64,000 nt of DNA, from NCBI GenBank assembly GCA_017501175.1, contig JAFVXK010000016.1, positions 3,911 through 67,910 on the forward strand. The letters run 5' to 3'. The DNA is from Clostridia bacterium (GTDB lineage: Bacteria > Bacillota_A > Clostridia > Oscillospirales > CAG-272). The notes beneath the pieces were generated by a model, which searched no databases, was not told the origin of the DNA, and saw only the letters and a list, made by a program, of their open reading frames with translations. Below are positions 1 through 8,035 of the stretch, piece by piece (the first letter of the stretch is position 1; every line of letters starts with the position of its first letter). Position numbers and translations under genes: made by a program.

Positions 1-2
1 AC

Positions 3-386
3 GTTTCCGAGAAGCTCAACCCGAAGGAAGTCACAGAAATGATAAAAGAGGATTACTCCGCCGCTATTCAGTCTGTTGCAGACGGCTACGGCTTCGGTCT
101 TACCTCTCCCGTTCAGCCGCTTGAAAGGCTTCCGAAGGAGTTTGAGGGTATCCACAACGGACACAACGGTACTCACCACTTCCTTATCGACGATTTCTGC
201 AGAGCATACTCAACCGGCAAGCTCTCTCCCTGTAACATTTGGGAGGCTGCAAGATGGAATATCCCCGGTCTTACGGCTCATCAGTCGGCGCTCCGCGGAG
301 GAGAGCTTATGGACGTTATCGACCTCGGCACACCCCCTGCTGACTGGGAGGTTCTCGACTGGAAGAACCCCGACGAAAACAAGTAA
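3..386 (+). CDS. Gfo/Idh/MocA family oxidoreductase, C-terminal part (5' end outside window)
   Basis: The open frame runs in from the left edge and ends at TAA 384-386, so only about 127 C-terminal residues are visible. The HNGTHHFLIDDFCRAY segment followed by a P-N-x-W-x-A-A-x-W-x-x-P-G-L-like stretch and a VIDLGTPP..W tail is typical of the C-terminal domain of Gfo/Idh/MocA NAD(P)-dependent sugar or inositol dehydrogenases. The Rossmann domain lies outside the window, so substrate and cofactor cannot be judged. A strong terminator follows at 400-452, making this the last gene of its operon, convergent with the glycyl-radical operon. The family call is fairly sure. Confidence 0.75.
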   Translation, partial: VSEKLNPKEVTEMIKEDYSAAIQSVADGYGFGLTSPVQPLERLPKEFEGIHNGHNGTHHFLIDDFCRAYSTGKLSPCNIWEAARWNIPGLTAHQSALRGGELMDVIDLGTPPADWEVLDWKNPDENK

Positions 387-399
387 TTATATAACAAAA

Positions 400-452
400 G
401 AAAGTGAATTGGCAACAGGAGTTAAACGCTTCTGTTGGCAATTCACTTTTTC
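400..452. terminator. Rho-independent terminator, bidirectional
   Basis: AAGTGAATTGGCAACAG (402-418) pairs with 432-448 with one mismatch. A-rich and T-rich tracts flank the stem, so it can end both the plus-strand oxidoreductase and the minus-strand operon that ends at 505. Confidence 0.85.
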
Positions 453-504
453 TTACGTTCAAACTGTCTGGGCGAGCTTAAATATCACGTTCTCCGCGAA
501 TCCT

Positions 505-1401
505 TTATTTTCCCGTTAACATTTTTGCGGGATTTTTCACCGTTATCAATTCTGCAATATCTTTATCAAGGCGAGGCAAGATGTTTTCAAAGATATATGC
601 AAACCTCGGCTTCTCATTGATGCTTGGGGCTTGTTCAAATCCGTTAAAGAAGTGCGTATCGTGTGAAAGGAGAATTTTGTCGGCATATCCATTGTCACAA
701 AGCGAATTTATGCAGTCAAGCTTTTTACCTATATATTCTTCGGTAGCGTTCTCTTGCATTCTGTCAAGACCGATATAGCACCCAAGCTTTGCTATCTCGC
801 CAATAAAATCAATGTCCTCGGTGTCGCTTAAATGTCCGGCGGTTATCGCGGAAGGCTGTACTCCCTCAGAAATCAGAATTTCAAGAACCGTGGCGGCGTT
901 TTTATATTTCACGTTCGTATGCAAAGTTATCGGTAAGCCAAGATTTCTGTGTACTATTGCATAAGCCTTCAGCAGCTTTTCGTCAAACGGCGATATATCC
1001 TCGTACTGAACAGCCGCTTTTATAACACCTGCATTCATGTTTTCAGCATCAAGCGTGAGATAATGCGCCATATACTCCTCGTCTTTATTAAAAAGCGGCT
1101 CGCGCGTGAAGTAAAATCCGGTTGAAGCTATTATATTAACTCCGCTTTCATAAGAAATACGCTTCAAAAGCTCTATATCTCTGCCGATGTTCACCGGCGT
1201 GCAATCAACAAAGCTGCATATTCCATGCTTTTGCTTTAATTCCTTGAGGTGATTTATCGAGGTGCGCGCCAGAAGTTCTTTATCAAGGTACGCCTTGCCG
1301 CCCATTTTGTAAAAATACTCGCTAAAGCAGCAGATGTGCTCGTGTGGCAGGGTTATACCGAGCTCGTCCTCAGCTACGTTTCCTAAAACAGTTTTTATCA
1401 T
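505..1401 (-). CDS. Phosphotriesterase-like (PTE/Php family) metal-dependent hydrolase
   Basis: 298 residues from the chosen ATG at 1401, which has AAAGGA eight bases upstream. An ATG 27 bases further up has no ribosome site. The amidohydrolase-fold PTE signatures are visible: LPHEHI near the N terminus (first metal-binding His pair), GVIKAA (candidate carboxylated Lys), TLHTN, ITAGHLSDTED and LLSHDTHF (further metal ligands). Bacterial PTE homologues are often lactonases or esterases acting on sugar lactones; that role is inferred here. It is the last gene of the six-gene glycyl-radical operon, 55 bp after the activating-enzyme gene, so it probably opens a lactone or ester in the same pathway. 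Confidence 0.8.
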   Translation of the reverse strand: MIKTVLGNVAEDELGITLPHEHICCFSEYFYKMGGKAYLDKELLARTSINHLKELKQKHGICSFVDCTPVNIGRDIELLKRISYESGVNIIASTGFYFTREPLFNKDEEYMAHYLTLDAENMNAGVIKAAVQYEDISPFDEKLLKAYAIVHRNLGLPITLHTNVKYKNAATVLEILISEGVQPSAITAGHLSDTEDIDFIGEIAKLGCYIGLDRMQENATEEYIGKKLDCINSLCDNGYADKILLSHDTHFFNGFEQAPSINEKPRFAYIFENILPRLDKDIAELITVKNPAKMLTGK

Positions 1402-1455
1402 TTCGCGCTGTCCTTTCGATAATATCATACTGCATTGCTTCGTTAAGCTTTACTA

Positions 1456-2283
1456 TTAAAGAACGGCTAAGCCCGTGATGCTTTTTATAAGTTCTTTTGC
1501 ATTTTGCATTTCTTCGTCAGTTGGCAAACGGGTTGGCAAGGTGTTTTGCATACCCAGCGCCTCGTATTTCGAGCCCGCGTAGTTGTGGTAAGCAAGCAGA
1601 CGAATCTTGGAAACGTTACGAAGTCCTGCGATAAGCTCGGCAATCTTCTCAATTTGGGTATCGTTGTAATCCGGAACGAACGGAATGCGAATTTCAACCT
1701 CTTTTCCGAGCTTATCCAAATACTTAAGATTTTCAATGATTCGTTTGTTGGATACACCCGTGCACCTTATATGAACGTCCTCGTCATACGCTTTCAAATC
1801 GAAGAGAAAAACGTCGGTATACGGCAGAACCTTATCGAGCTCCGATTTTGCGGCAAAGCCGCAGGTGTCAACGGCTGTATGTATAGAGCTTTCCTTTAAT
1901 CTTTTCAGAAGCTCGGCGCAAAAATCTGCTTGCATAAGACATTCTCCGCCCGAAAGAGTGACACCGCCCCCCGAGTTTTCGTAAAAATCCCTGTCCTCGA
2001 GAAGAATCGGGAGCAATTCGTCAACGCTCATCTCCTTGCCATAGACCACTCTCGCACCGCCCCGGCAGTCATCAACGCAAAAATCAGCTCTTTTACATTC
2101 GCCGCAGCCGATGCACTTGTGCTCGTAAAAGGCGGTTTGCGTTGCAAAAAGAAGCCCCTCCGGATTGTGACACCACACGCACCTGAGCGGACAGCCTTTG
2201 AAGAAAACGGTAGTCCTTATTCCGTCGCCGTCGTGCACGGCAAAGCGTTTAATTTCGAATATTTTAGCTTTTACTACTTCCAT
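1456..2283 (-). CDS. Glycyl-radical enzyme activating enzyme (PflA family radical SAM)
   Basis: 275 residues. A CxxxCxxC radical-SAM motif (CPLRCVWC) near residue 31 is preceded by FAVHDGDGIRTTVFFKG, which is characteristic of PflA-type activases. An inserted ferredoxin-like domain with CIGCGEC and further cysteines should carry one or two extra [4Fe-4S] clusters, as in activases of GRE dehydratases and unlike the short pyruvate formate-lyase activase. GGVTLSGGE, the SAM-binding stretch, is present. It should abstract H from the glycine of the GRE encoded at 4795-7014. Its start overlaps the transporter stop by 20 bp, implying coupling; AGGT lies about ten bases upstream of the ATG. Confidence 0.92.
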   Translation of the reverse strand: MEVVKAKIFEIKRFAVHDGDGIRTTVFFKGCPLRCVWCHNPEGLLFATQTAFYEHKCIGCGECKRADFCVDDCRGGARVVYGKEMSVDELLPILLEDRDFYENSGGGVTLSGGECLMQADFCAELLKRLKESSIHTAVDTCGFAAKSELDKVLPYTDVFLFDLKAYDEDVHIRCTGVSNKRIIENLKYLDKLGKEVEIRIPFVPDYNDTQIEKIAELIAGLRNVSKIRLLAYHNYAGSKYEALGMQNTLPTRLPTDEEMQNAKELIKSITGLAVL

Positions 2284-3196
2284 TTGCTTTATTACCTAAA
2301 ATTATACCCACAGAAATTAAGATGAAAGCAACCAAGTACTGCGGCTTAAAGATATCTTCACCAAGCAGCGCTGCACCGAAAACGCAAGCAAACAGCGGCT
2401 CCGAAAACTTTACAATAAACATATTTGAAAGATTGTTTGTGCTCAAAATATAGTTCCAAAGGATATAAGCAACGGTTGATGCAGAACAGATGTATCCGAA
2501 AACCAACAGCGAATTTAAGTCAAACGCCAGGATATCCGCGCCTAATATAAGCGCAATCGCAAAAAGCACGATGCCGCCAAACAGCTGCGAAATTCCCGTT
2601 ACCCAAAAGGGAGAATTTGCAGAAAGTATTTTCTTGCTTATAATTCCGGCGACAACGGTACACATTGACGCGCCGATAATCAAAATATCACCGTAGGAAA
2701 AGCTGACACTGCCCGATGAAAAATTGATTGCAATAATTCCCGCAAAGCCGAGAACGGCACCAACTATTTTCCAAACGCTGAAGCTTTCGGTTTTTATAAA
2801 TAAGAAGGCAAAGCAGACGTATATCAAAGAGCCGAGCTGCTTTATAATCGCCGTTTTCGAGCTATCGGTTATACTGATACCTATATAAAGGAAAGCATAG
2901 TGCAAAATTATGGTAAACAGACCGATAAGCAGGATGTCTAAAATTGCTCTTCCCTTAGGAAAAGGGGCAGGCTCGCCCTTCAAAAACTTGTTTTTTAAAG
3001 TAGTAATTAAAAAAATTATAAGTCCGCATACAATAAATCTCGTTCCCGCAAACATTAAAATGCTCGGTATATTCGAGGAATCTATGTCAAAAACGTTGTA
3101 TCCGATTTTGATAAAGGGAAAGAGCGATCCCCAAAGAGCCATCACCACGAGTGAAAGCAAAATTGTTTTTAGGTTTTTTCTACTGAATTTATGCAT
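2264..3196 (-). CDS. EamA/DMT-superfamily transporter
   Basis: 310 residues with about ten hydrophobic segments in two EamA-like repeats. The first has the usual MALWGSLFPFIKIG beginning; the second starts near GDILIIGASMCTVVAGIISKK. This is normal length for the drug/metabolite transporter superfamily. No substrate can be read from the sequence. It sits inside the glycyl-radical operon between the SMP-30 and activase genes, so import of the substrate or export of a product of that pathway is likely (inference). The start ATG has GAGG eleven bases upstream. Confidence 0.85.
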   Translation of the reverse strand: MHKFSRKNLKTILLSLVVMALWGSLFPFIKIGYNVFDIDSSNIPSILMFAGTRFIVCGLIIFLITTLKNKFLKGEPAPFPKGRAILDILLIGLFTIILHYAFLYIGISITDSSKTAIIKQLGSLIYVCFAFLFIKTESFSVWKIVGAVLGFAGIIAINFSSGSVSFSYGDILIIGASMCTVVAGIISKKILSANSPFWVTGISQLFGGIVLFAIALILGADILAFDLNSLLVFGYICSASTVAYILWNYILSTNNLSNMFIVKFSEPLFACVFGAALLGEDIFKPQYLVAFILISVGIILGNKANGSSKS

Positions 3197-3234
3197 ATCT
3201 CTATAACCTCGTCAGTCATTTTTTAGTCCCAACT

Positions 3235-4104
3235 TCACTTCTTTTTACCAAAGATATACGGCACTCTTCCGCGCGCTTCGGTTTTCAAAAGAAGGGTGTA
3301 GCCTGCGTTTTTATCAACCTCAACGTCCGCGGAAAATGATGCCGTTGTAATAGCAAGAACGTCCATTTTCTCTCCGCAGAAGCCGCAGCTTGAAGGAATA
3401 GATGCGGGCACTGATATTTCATTGACAATCTGCATGGTAGCAATATCCACAACCGAAATGCGTCCGCGCCCCCAAAGAGCCGCGTAAATACAGTTGTCGT
3501 TTCCTATCGTAAATCCGTCTACTCCGGGCAGCGAAACCTCGCGCCCCGTAAACTCGATACTGCCCACCTCTTTATCGAATAAATATTCCCTTATCGTTGC
3601 GGCGCCGCTGTCGGTATGATAAAATTTCGTTTCATCAAGCGACCATTCCATACCGTTTGAAAGAATAAGCCCGTCAAGAAGCACCTTGACCTCTCCCTCG
3701 GGAGAAATTCTATACAGCTTTCCGTCAATGTCGTTGCTGCGCTTTTTCACCTTGCTGCTCTGTGTGCCAACGTACAGAGCGCCGTCAGGACCGACCTTCA
3801 TATCGTTTGCAAACTCGATTTTGTAAAGGTCATTATCGTATATCGGAATGAGTGTGTCGTCGTCGTTGAGGATATGCACACCGCCTACGTGCGAAACTAT
3901 AAGTCTGTTATTTACGTCGAAGGCGTAAGCCGGAGCACCGAGAGGAAGCTTACGGACACAAAGCTCATCGGTTTTCGGCTCGTAAATGCATAGCTCGTTA
4001 CCGCCGCCTGCGTTTGTGTAGTAGAGCCTTTGCTCTTTTTCGTTCCATATCGGTCCCTCTCCGATTTTGCACCTTTCTCCGTCTAAAACCTTAAAGCAAT
4101 TCAT
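3235..4104 (-). CDS. SMP-30/gluconolactonase/LRE-like lactonase
   Basis: 289 residues forming a six-bladed beta-propeller of the regucalcin/SMP-30 family. The expected single-metal ligands are visible: Glu in CKIGEGPIW, Asn in FANDMKVGPDG, Asn in LSNGMEWS and Asp in VDGFTIG. Family members hydrolyse sugar lactones to aldonates. The gene starts inside the 3' end of the esterase gene (14-bp overlap; GAGGG upstream of the ATG), so the two are translationally linked. With the PTE-like gene at 505 this gives two potential lactonases in one operon, which suggests that a sugar acid or its lactone is an intermediate (inference). Confidence 0.88.
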   Translation of the reverse strand: MNCFKVLDGERCKIGEGPIWNEKEQRLYYTNAGGGNELCIYEPKTDELCVRKLPLGAPAYAFDVNNRLIVSHVGGVHILNDDDTLIPIYDNDLYKIEFANDMKVGPDGALYVGTQSSKVKKRSNDIDGKLYRISPEGEVKVLLDGLILSNGMEWSLDETKFYHTDSGAATIREYLFDKEVGSIEFTGREVSLPGVDGFTIGNDNCIYAALWGRGRISVVDIATMQIVNEISVPASIPSSCGFCGEKMDVLAITTASFSADVEVDKNAGYTLLLKTEARGRVPYIFGKKK

Positions 4105-4798
4105 TTTTCACCCTCAAATATTCCGCAAAATATCTTTTGCCAAATTCGCGGTATGATGCCGAGTTGAAATGAATTCCGTCCTCCTTGCAGGTGAGTCCCT
4201 CTGCACTTACAAAGCCGCCGTACTCCTTACCGAGCTCCTTTAAAGTGCCGTTTACTCTCTTAAAATACTTGCACTTTCCGCCCGCAAAGCCTCCGACAAA
4301 TTCGCCGAGCTCACCAATGATAACCGGAACGTTATCATCTAAGCCAAGCTCTCCCTTGAGCGTATCCATAAGCTTTTTGAAGCGCTCTGCGTAAAGCTCT
4401 GCATCTTCCTCAAAGTGACTGTCGTTTTCGCCTTGATGCCAGAGAATTCCGACAATTTCAGAGGTTCTCTGCGCGAGCTTTGCCTGCGCTATCGCATTGT
4501 CAAAAAGCAGCTCGCCGGGTTGCCACTGTGATATTTTAGTGCCGCCGTCGGCACAAGGAATAAGTCCTATTTCCTCATCAAAGTGCTTTGCATACTCATC
4601 GGCAAAGCTTGCCGCGAGTCCTACTCCGCTATGGAAAACACCCCATATTTGTCTGTCGGGATTGATAGGCTCGCTCATAGGCTGCCATCTGCCGTTTCGA
4701 AGCATTTTACAAAGAGGGTTTTTTATTTCTTCAACCTCTCCAAAGTCGCCGCGACCTGCCATATTTGACTGTCCGATCATAAGAAATGATTTCATCAT
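4091..4798 (-). CDS. SASA-domain carbohydrate (acetyl) esterase
   Basis: 235 residues. The nucleophile motif FLMIGQSNMAGRG lies at the N terminus, ILWHQGEND in the middle, and the catalytic Asp-His block EDGIHFN near the C terminus; together these define the sialate O-acetylesterase/SASA branch of SGNH hydrolases. No signal peptide, so it acts in the cytoplasm. Family members remove acetyl groups from sugars such as sialic acid or xylo-oligomers; the true substrate here is unknown. The start (GGAGG ten bases upstream) overlaps the stop of the glycyl radical enzyme by four bases. A second SASA gene lies in the island at 36847. Confidence 0.88.
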   Translation of the reverse strand: MMKSFLMIGQSNMAGRGDFGEVEEIKNPLCKMLRNGRWQPMSEPINPDRQIWGVFHSGVGLAASFADEYAKHFDEEIGLIPCADGGTKISQWQPGELLFDNAIAQAKLAQRTSEIVGILWHQGENDSHFEEDAELYAERFKKLMDTLKGELGLDDNVPVIIGELGEFVGGFAGGKCKYFKRVNGTLKELGKEYGGFVSAEGLTCKEDGIHFNSASYREFGKRYFAEYLRVKNELL

Positions 4799-7014
4799 AC
4801 AAGTGCCTCCGCCTGACGTATAAATCCGTCCTGTTCTTTTTTATTTATGTTGTTCCAAAGCACGTTCCAGCCGCAAACTCTTATCTGTAAGTCCTGATAT
4901 TTATCGGGGTTAGCCTGTGCGTCGCGTAGAGTTTGTGCATCGAAAACGTTGATGTGCATTGCGTGACCGCCGCGCTTTCTGAAGGTTGTGAGAAGACCGT
5001 ACATAGCCTGAAGACCGTCCTCGCCCTTTACGGCGGAAGGCAGAAGTCCAAGGTCAAGCGGCGAATCGCATGCGAACTCGGTTGCATCGATTTTCGTAAT
5101 CGAAAGAATTGCCGCTGTTGCGCCCTCACGGTTTTGTCCCATAGAAGCGGAGCAATTCTTTGAAAGCTCCTCTCCGATAAGTCTGCCGTTGGGCGACGAT
5201 GCCGTTCTGCCTGCCATCGTATACGACATTCTTGCAACGTGGAAGCCGCACGTCCATTTACCTCCGCGGCTTTTAGCGTTTGGTCTGTTGGAAACAGATT
5301 TAGCAATAAACGAAGCTATATCCTTGGCAAATCCATCCGGAACGTCCTTGTTGTTGCCGTACTTTTCTCTGTCCGCCTTGAGCTTTTCTCTGAATTTTTC
5401 ATTTCCTTCATAGTTTTTGTCAAGAATCGCAACGAATTCCGCAAGGCTCAATTCGTTTCTGTCGTAAACGTACTTTTTCAGCATCGCCAGCGAATCGACA
5501 AGATCTGCCAAAAAGCCGAACATCATATTTGAAACGTTTTTTGATTCACAGTCAAGAACGTCGCAGCCGTCCTTTAAGCATTTTTCGACAGTTCCCGACA
5601 TCATAGACAGAGGACTTATATAAGAAAGATAGCTCTCGAAAGAGTTGACGGTGTTTATTACGACGTTTATGTGATGAAGCAATACTCGTTTATACTCAGC
5701 ATAGAGCATATCAAACGTTTTGAGCTCGGAAAGTGCCGGTACGTCTTCGGTTGTTTTGTTGCCGTTTACAGCATCGTATCCCCCGTGCAAAACGAACTCA
5801 AGCGGCTTCAAGAGGTTAAAGTAATTCATTCCTCCACGGTAAGAGCCGGGGGTTGTATGCTCATAACATCCGTTAATCACCGCAAGTCTTGCGTCCTCTT
5901 CGGTTTCACCCGCTTCAAGCAGTGATTTTCTTATTCTTTCATCACAGACGAAAACGATAGAATTATTTCCTCGCCTTATCATATCCAAAGCCTTTAGGGT
6001 AAAGTCCTTCGGAGTGTTTTCGGCAAGCTTTATCTGCACCTTGGGGTTATAAATTCCCATCTTATCGTAAACGTCAAGAAAAATATAAGAAAGCTCGTTG
6101 ATTTCGGTGCTTTCATCTGCCTTACAGCCGCCAAGATAAACGGGCTGGTTCCAGTAGTTTCCTATCGCGGTAAATTGCAAGAAGAAATATGCGAGGGTTG
6201 TGCGGATTTCTTCCTCTGTTGTGCCGTTTTCAATATCGCTCTTGTAAAAACGGTATAGCTGCCTGTCAAAATTGCAAAGAGAACGGACCTGAATTACGTC
6301 GACGTGCTCGCTGATAATGAAGTAAAGATATATTAAAAGCAAGGCCTCGTAAAGGGTAGTCGGTGCACTTTGCTTAAGACCCGACAACGCCTTTGCCATT
6401 TTTTCAGAGCCATGGGTTTTGCCCGCGAGGTCTGCAAGTCTGCTGACAAAGTCAATTAAAGCAGAATAGGTGATGATAACTCCGTCATAGAAATTACGCT
6501 GCTCTTCGGTCAAATCCGCCTTTTCCCTTGCGGCTTTTGCTTCTTCTAAAATACCGACAAATCCCAGAGCAATCAGTCTGTCAAAATCCGGGACACTGTG
6601 GTTGAAATCGGGTATTATGGTACAAAGCGCAGACTGCGTGTATTCGTCCATCGTCTTTTTTGTCTGCGGAATTATTTTCCCGAATACCTCTTCATTCCAT
6701 TTTGATATTATAGCCTTTTCAAGCGGTCTGTCTACGGAGTTTACAGCGGGAAAAATATCTCTTGGGTCGCAGGATATTCTTGTATTTTTCAAAACAAACT
6801 CAAGCGCCATAGCCTTTCTTACAGGGTGAGAAGCAAGATTGTTTTTTGCATCAATGCTCAATATCTCGGAATTTATAAAATCTCCGTCAAGTCCTGTGTC
6901 CTTATCAAAAATCCTATCCTGTCTGACAAATCTGGATCTTTCCAGCAGTGGCTTTGGGTCATCTGCATATTTTTGCATTATGTATTTGTAATCTTCGGGC
7001 TTAATACAGTACAT
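4795..7014 (-). CDS. Glycyl radical enzyme, PFL2/dehydratase-like, unknown substrate
   Basis: 739 residues. N-terminal PFL domain with NHSVPDF (His139), active-site loop NGCYEHTTPGS (thiyl Cys383, Glu385) and a C-terminal glycyl-radical loop RVCGWNVLWNN with Gly715. The G-C-x-E arrangement is shared with diol dehydratases, hydroxyproline dehydratase and isethionate lyase, not with pyruvate formate-lyase (CC). It therefore probably catalyses C-O, C-N or C-S cleavage next to a hydroxyl group. The usual Tyr after the radical glycine is Trp here. Promoter-proximal gene of a six-gene operon with AAAGGAG before the ATG. The substrate is not predictable; the neighbours suggest an acylated sugar or sugar acid (inference). 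Confidence 0.92.
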   Translation of the reverse strand: MYCIKPEDYKYIMQKYADDPKPLLERSRFVRQDRIFDKDTGLDGDFINSEILSIDAKNNLASHPVRKAMALEFVLKNTRISCDPRDIFPAVNSVDRPLEKAIISKWNEEVFGKIIPQTKKTMDEYTQSALCTIIPDFNHSVPDFDRLIALGFVGILEEAKAAREKADLTEEQRNFYDGVIITYSALIDFVSRLADLAGKTHGSEKMAKALSGLKQSAPTTLYEALLLIYLYFIISEHVDVIQVRSLCNFDRQLYRFYKSDIENGTTEEEIRTTLAYFFLQFTAIGNYWNQPVYLGGCKADESTEINELSYIFLDVYDKMGIYNPKVQIKLAENTPKDFTLKALDMIRRGNNSIVFVCDERIRKSLLEAGETEEDARLAVINGCYEHTTPGSYRGGMNYFNLLKPLEFVLHGGYDAVNGNKTTEDVPALSELKTFDMLYAEYKRVLLHHINVVINTVNSFESYLSYISPLSMMSGTVEKCLKDGCDVLDCESKNVSNMMFGFLADLVDSLAMLKKYVYDRNELSLAEFVAILDKNYEGNEKFREKLKADREKYGNNKDVPDGFAKDIASFIAKSVSNRPNAKSRGGKWTCGFHVARMSYTMAGRTASSPNGRLIGEELSKNCSASMGQNREGATAAILSITKIDATEFACDSPLDLGLLPSAVKGEDGLQAMYGLLTTFRKRGGHAMHINVFDAQTLRDAQANPDKYQDLQIRVCGWNVLWNNINKKEQDGFIRQAEALV

Positions 7015-7082
7015 ATCAAATCTCCTTTTTTTCTTTATGTTATCATTATATTATGCAAATGTAAATGTATAAAACAAAACAC

Positions 7083-7111
7083 TTGACTATTTCAAAACAA
7101 AAGTGTATAAT
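7083..7111 (+). promoter_or_regulatory. Sigma-A promoter of the AraC gene
   Basis: TTGACT (7083-7088), 17-bp spacer, TATAAT (7106-7111), 20 bp before the start codon. The leader is therefore very short. On the minus strand a TATAAT at about 7051-7056 may serve the glycyl-radical operon, with no good -35, as expected for an activator-dependent promoter. Confidence 0.8.
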
Positions 7112-7131
7112 TATATCGGGAGGATTAAGCT

Positions 7132-7914
7132 ATGAAGAAATTTATGGATTACGATTTTAACATAACCGAGATTACTACCGCCTGCTTTACTAAGGCGGGC
7201 AAGGGCAAGGCGCGTTTTGTCAACCGAGCAAGCCACGGAATAGCTATGCATCTGGGCGGAGATAAGGAGTATAATTTTTCCGACGGGAGAGTTGTTCGCG
7301 TTACAGCAAACAGTTTAATTTATCTCCCTAAAGCTTCAAACTATTACGTAAGAACCTTTCGGACGGGCGATTGCTACGCTATCAATTTTAATATTTCGGA
7401 AGATGTGAGCTTCGAGCCCTTTGTTGTTTGTACGAAGACCGCTGACACCTTTATTCACTTGTTCAAATCGGCGAGGAATCATTGGGACTTGAAGGTCGGA
7501 AGCCATAAAATGAGATGCAAGGCTGAATTATACAGGATAATTTGCAATATGCAGGACGAATACAGAAATTCCTATCTTCCGAAAAGCAAGTACAAAATAA
7601 TTGAACCGGCAGTCGATTATATAAACAAGAGCTTCACATCTCGGCCCTTGAATATATCCGAGCTTGCAAAAATGTGCGACATCACCCCTGAATACTTCAG
7701 GAGAGTTTTTCGGGATTTCTTCGGAGATTCGCCCGTTATGCACATTAATAAGATGAAGATTTCACGAGCAAAGGAGCTGCTAATGTCAGGTATGTATTCT
7801 GTAAGCGAGGTTTGTGAGCTATCGGGATATTCGGACCCAAGCCATTTCAGCAGGGAATTCAAAAAAGCCACGGGCTTTTGTCCGTCGGAATATTCGGAAA
7901 ATACACCCGAATAG
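7132..7914 (+). CDS. AraC-family transcriptional regulator of the glycyl-radical operon
   Basis: 260 residues: an N-terminal cupin-like sensing domain (about 1-150) and a C-terminal HTH_18 double helix-turn-helix. The NISELAKMCDITPEYFRRVFRD and VSEVCELSGYSDPSHFSREFKKATG segments are the two recognition units. GGGAGGA precedes the ATG. Transcribed divergently from the operon that starts at 7014, with 117 bp between. By position it is the likely activator of that operon in response to its substrate. It ends at a strong bidirectional hairpin. Confidence 0.9.
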   Translation: MKKFMDYDFNITEITTACFTKAGKGKARFVNRASHGIAMHLGGDKEYNFSDGRVVRVTANSLIYLPKASNYYVRTFRTGDCYAINFNISEDVSFEPFVVCTKTADTFIHLFKSARNHWDLKVGSHKMRCKAELYRIICNMQDEYRNSYLPKSKYKIIEPAVDYINKSFTSRPLNISELAKMCDITPEYFRRVFRDFFGDSPVMHINKMKISRAKELLMSGMYSVSEVCELSGYSDPSHFSREFKKATGFCPSEYSENTPE

Positions 7915-7931
7915 AGCGTAAGATTTGTATT

Positions 7932-7980
7932 AATACAAAAAGCCTCTGCGGTAGACACCTACTGCAAGAGGCTTTGTATT
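7932..7980. terminator. Long hairpin between convergent genes
   Basis: AATACAAAAAGCCTCT on the left pairs with AGAGGCTTTGTATT on the right, with a partly paired GTAG/CTAC inner stem. It lies just after the araC-type stop codon and before the end of the minus-strand gene at 8036. Confidence 0.7.
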
Positions 7981-8035
7981 CAAGGTCTGCTTTTCGAGGT
8001 TCACTTCCTCTCGGCTGTGCCATTTTTTATAAAAA

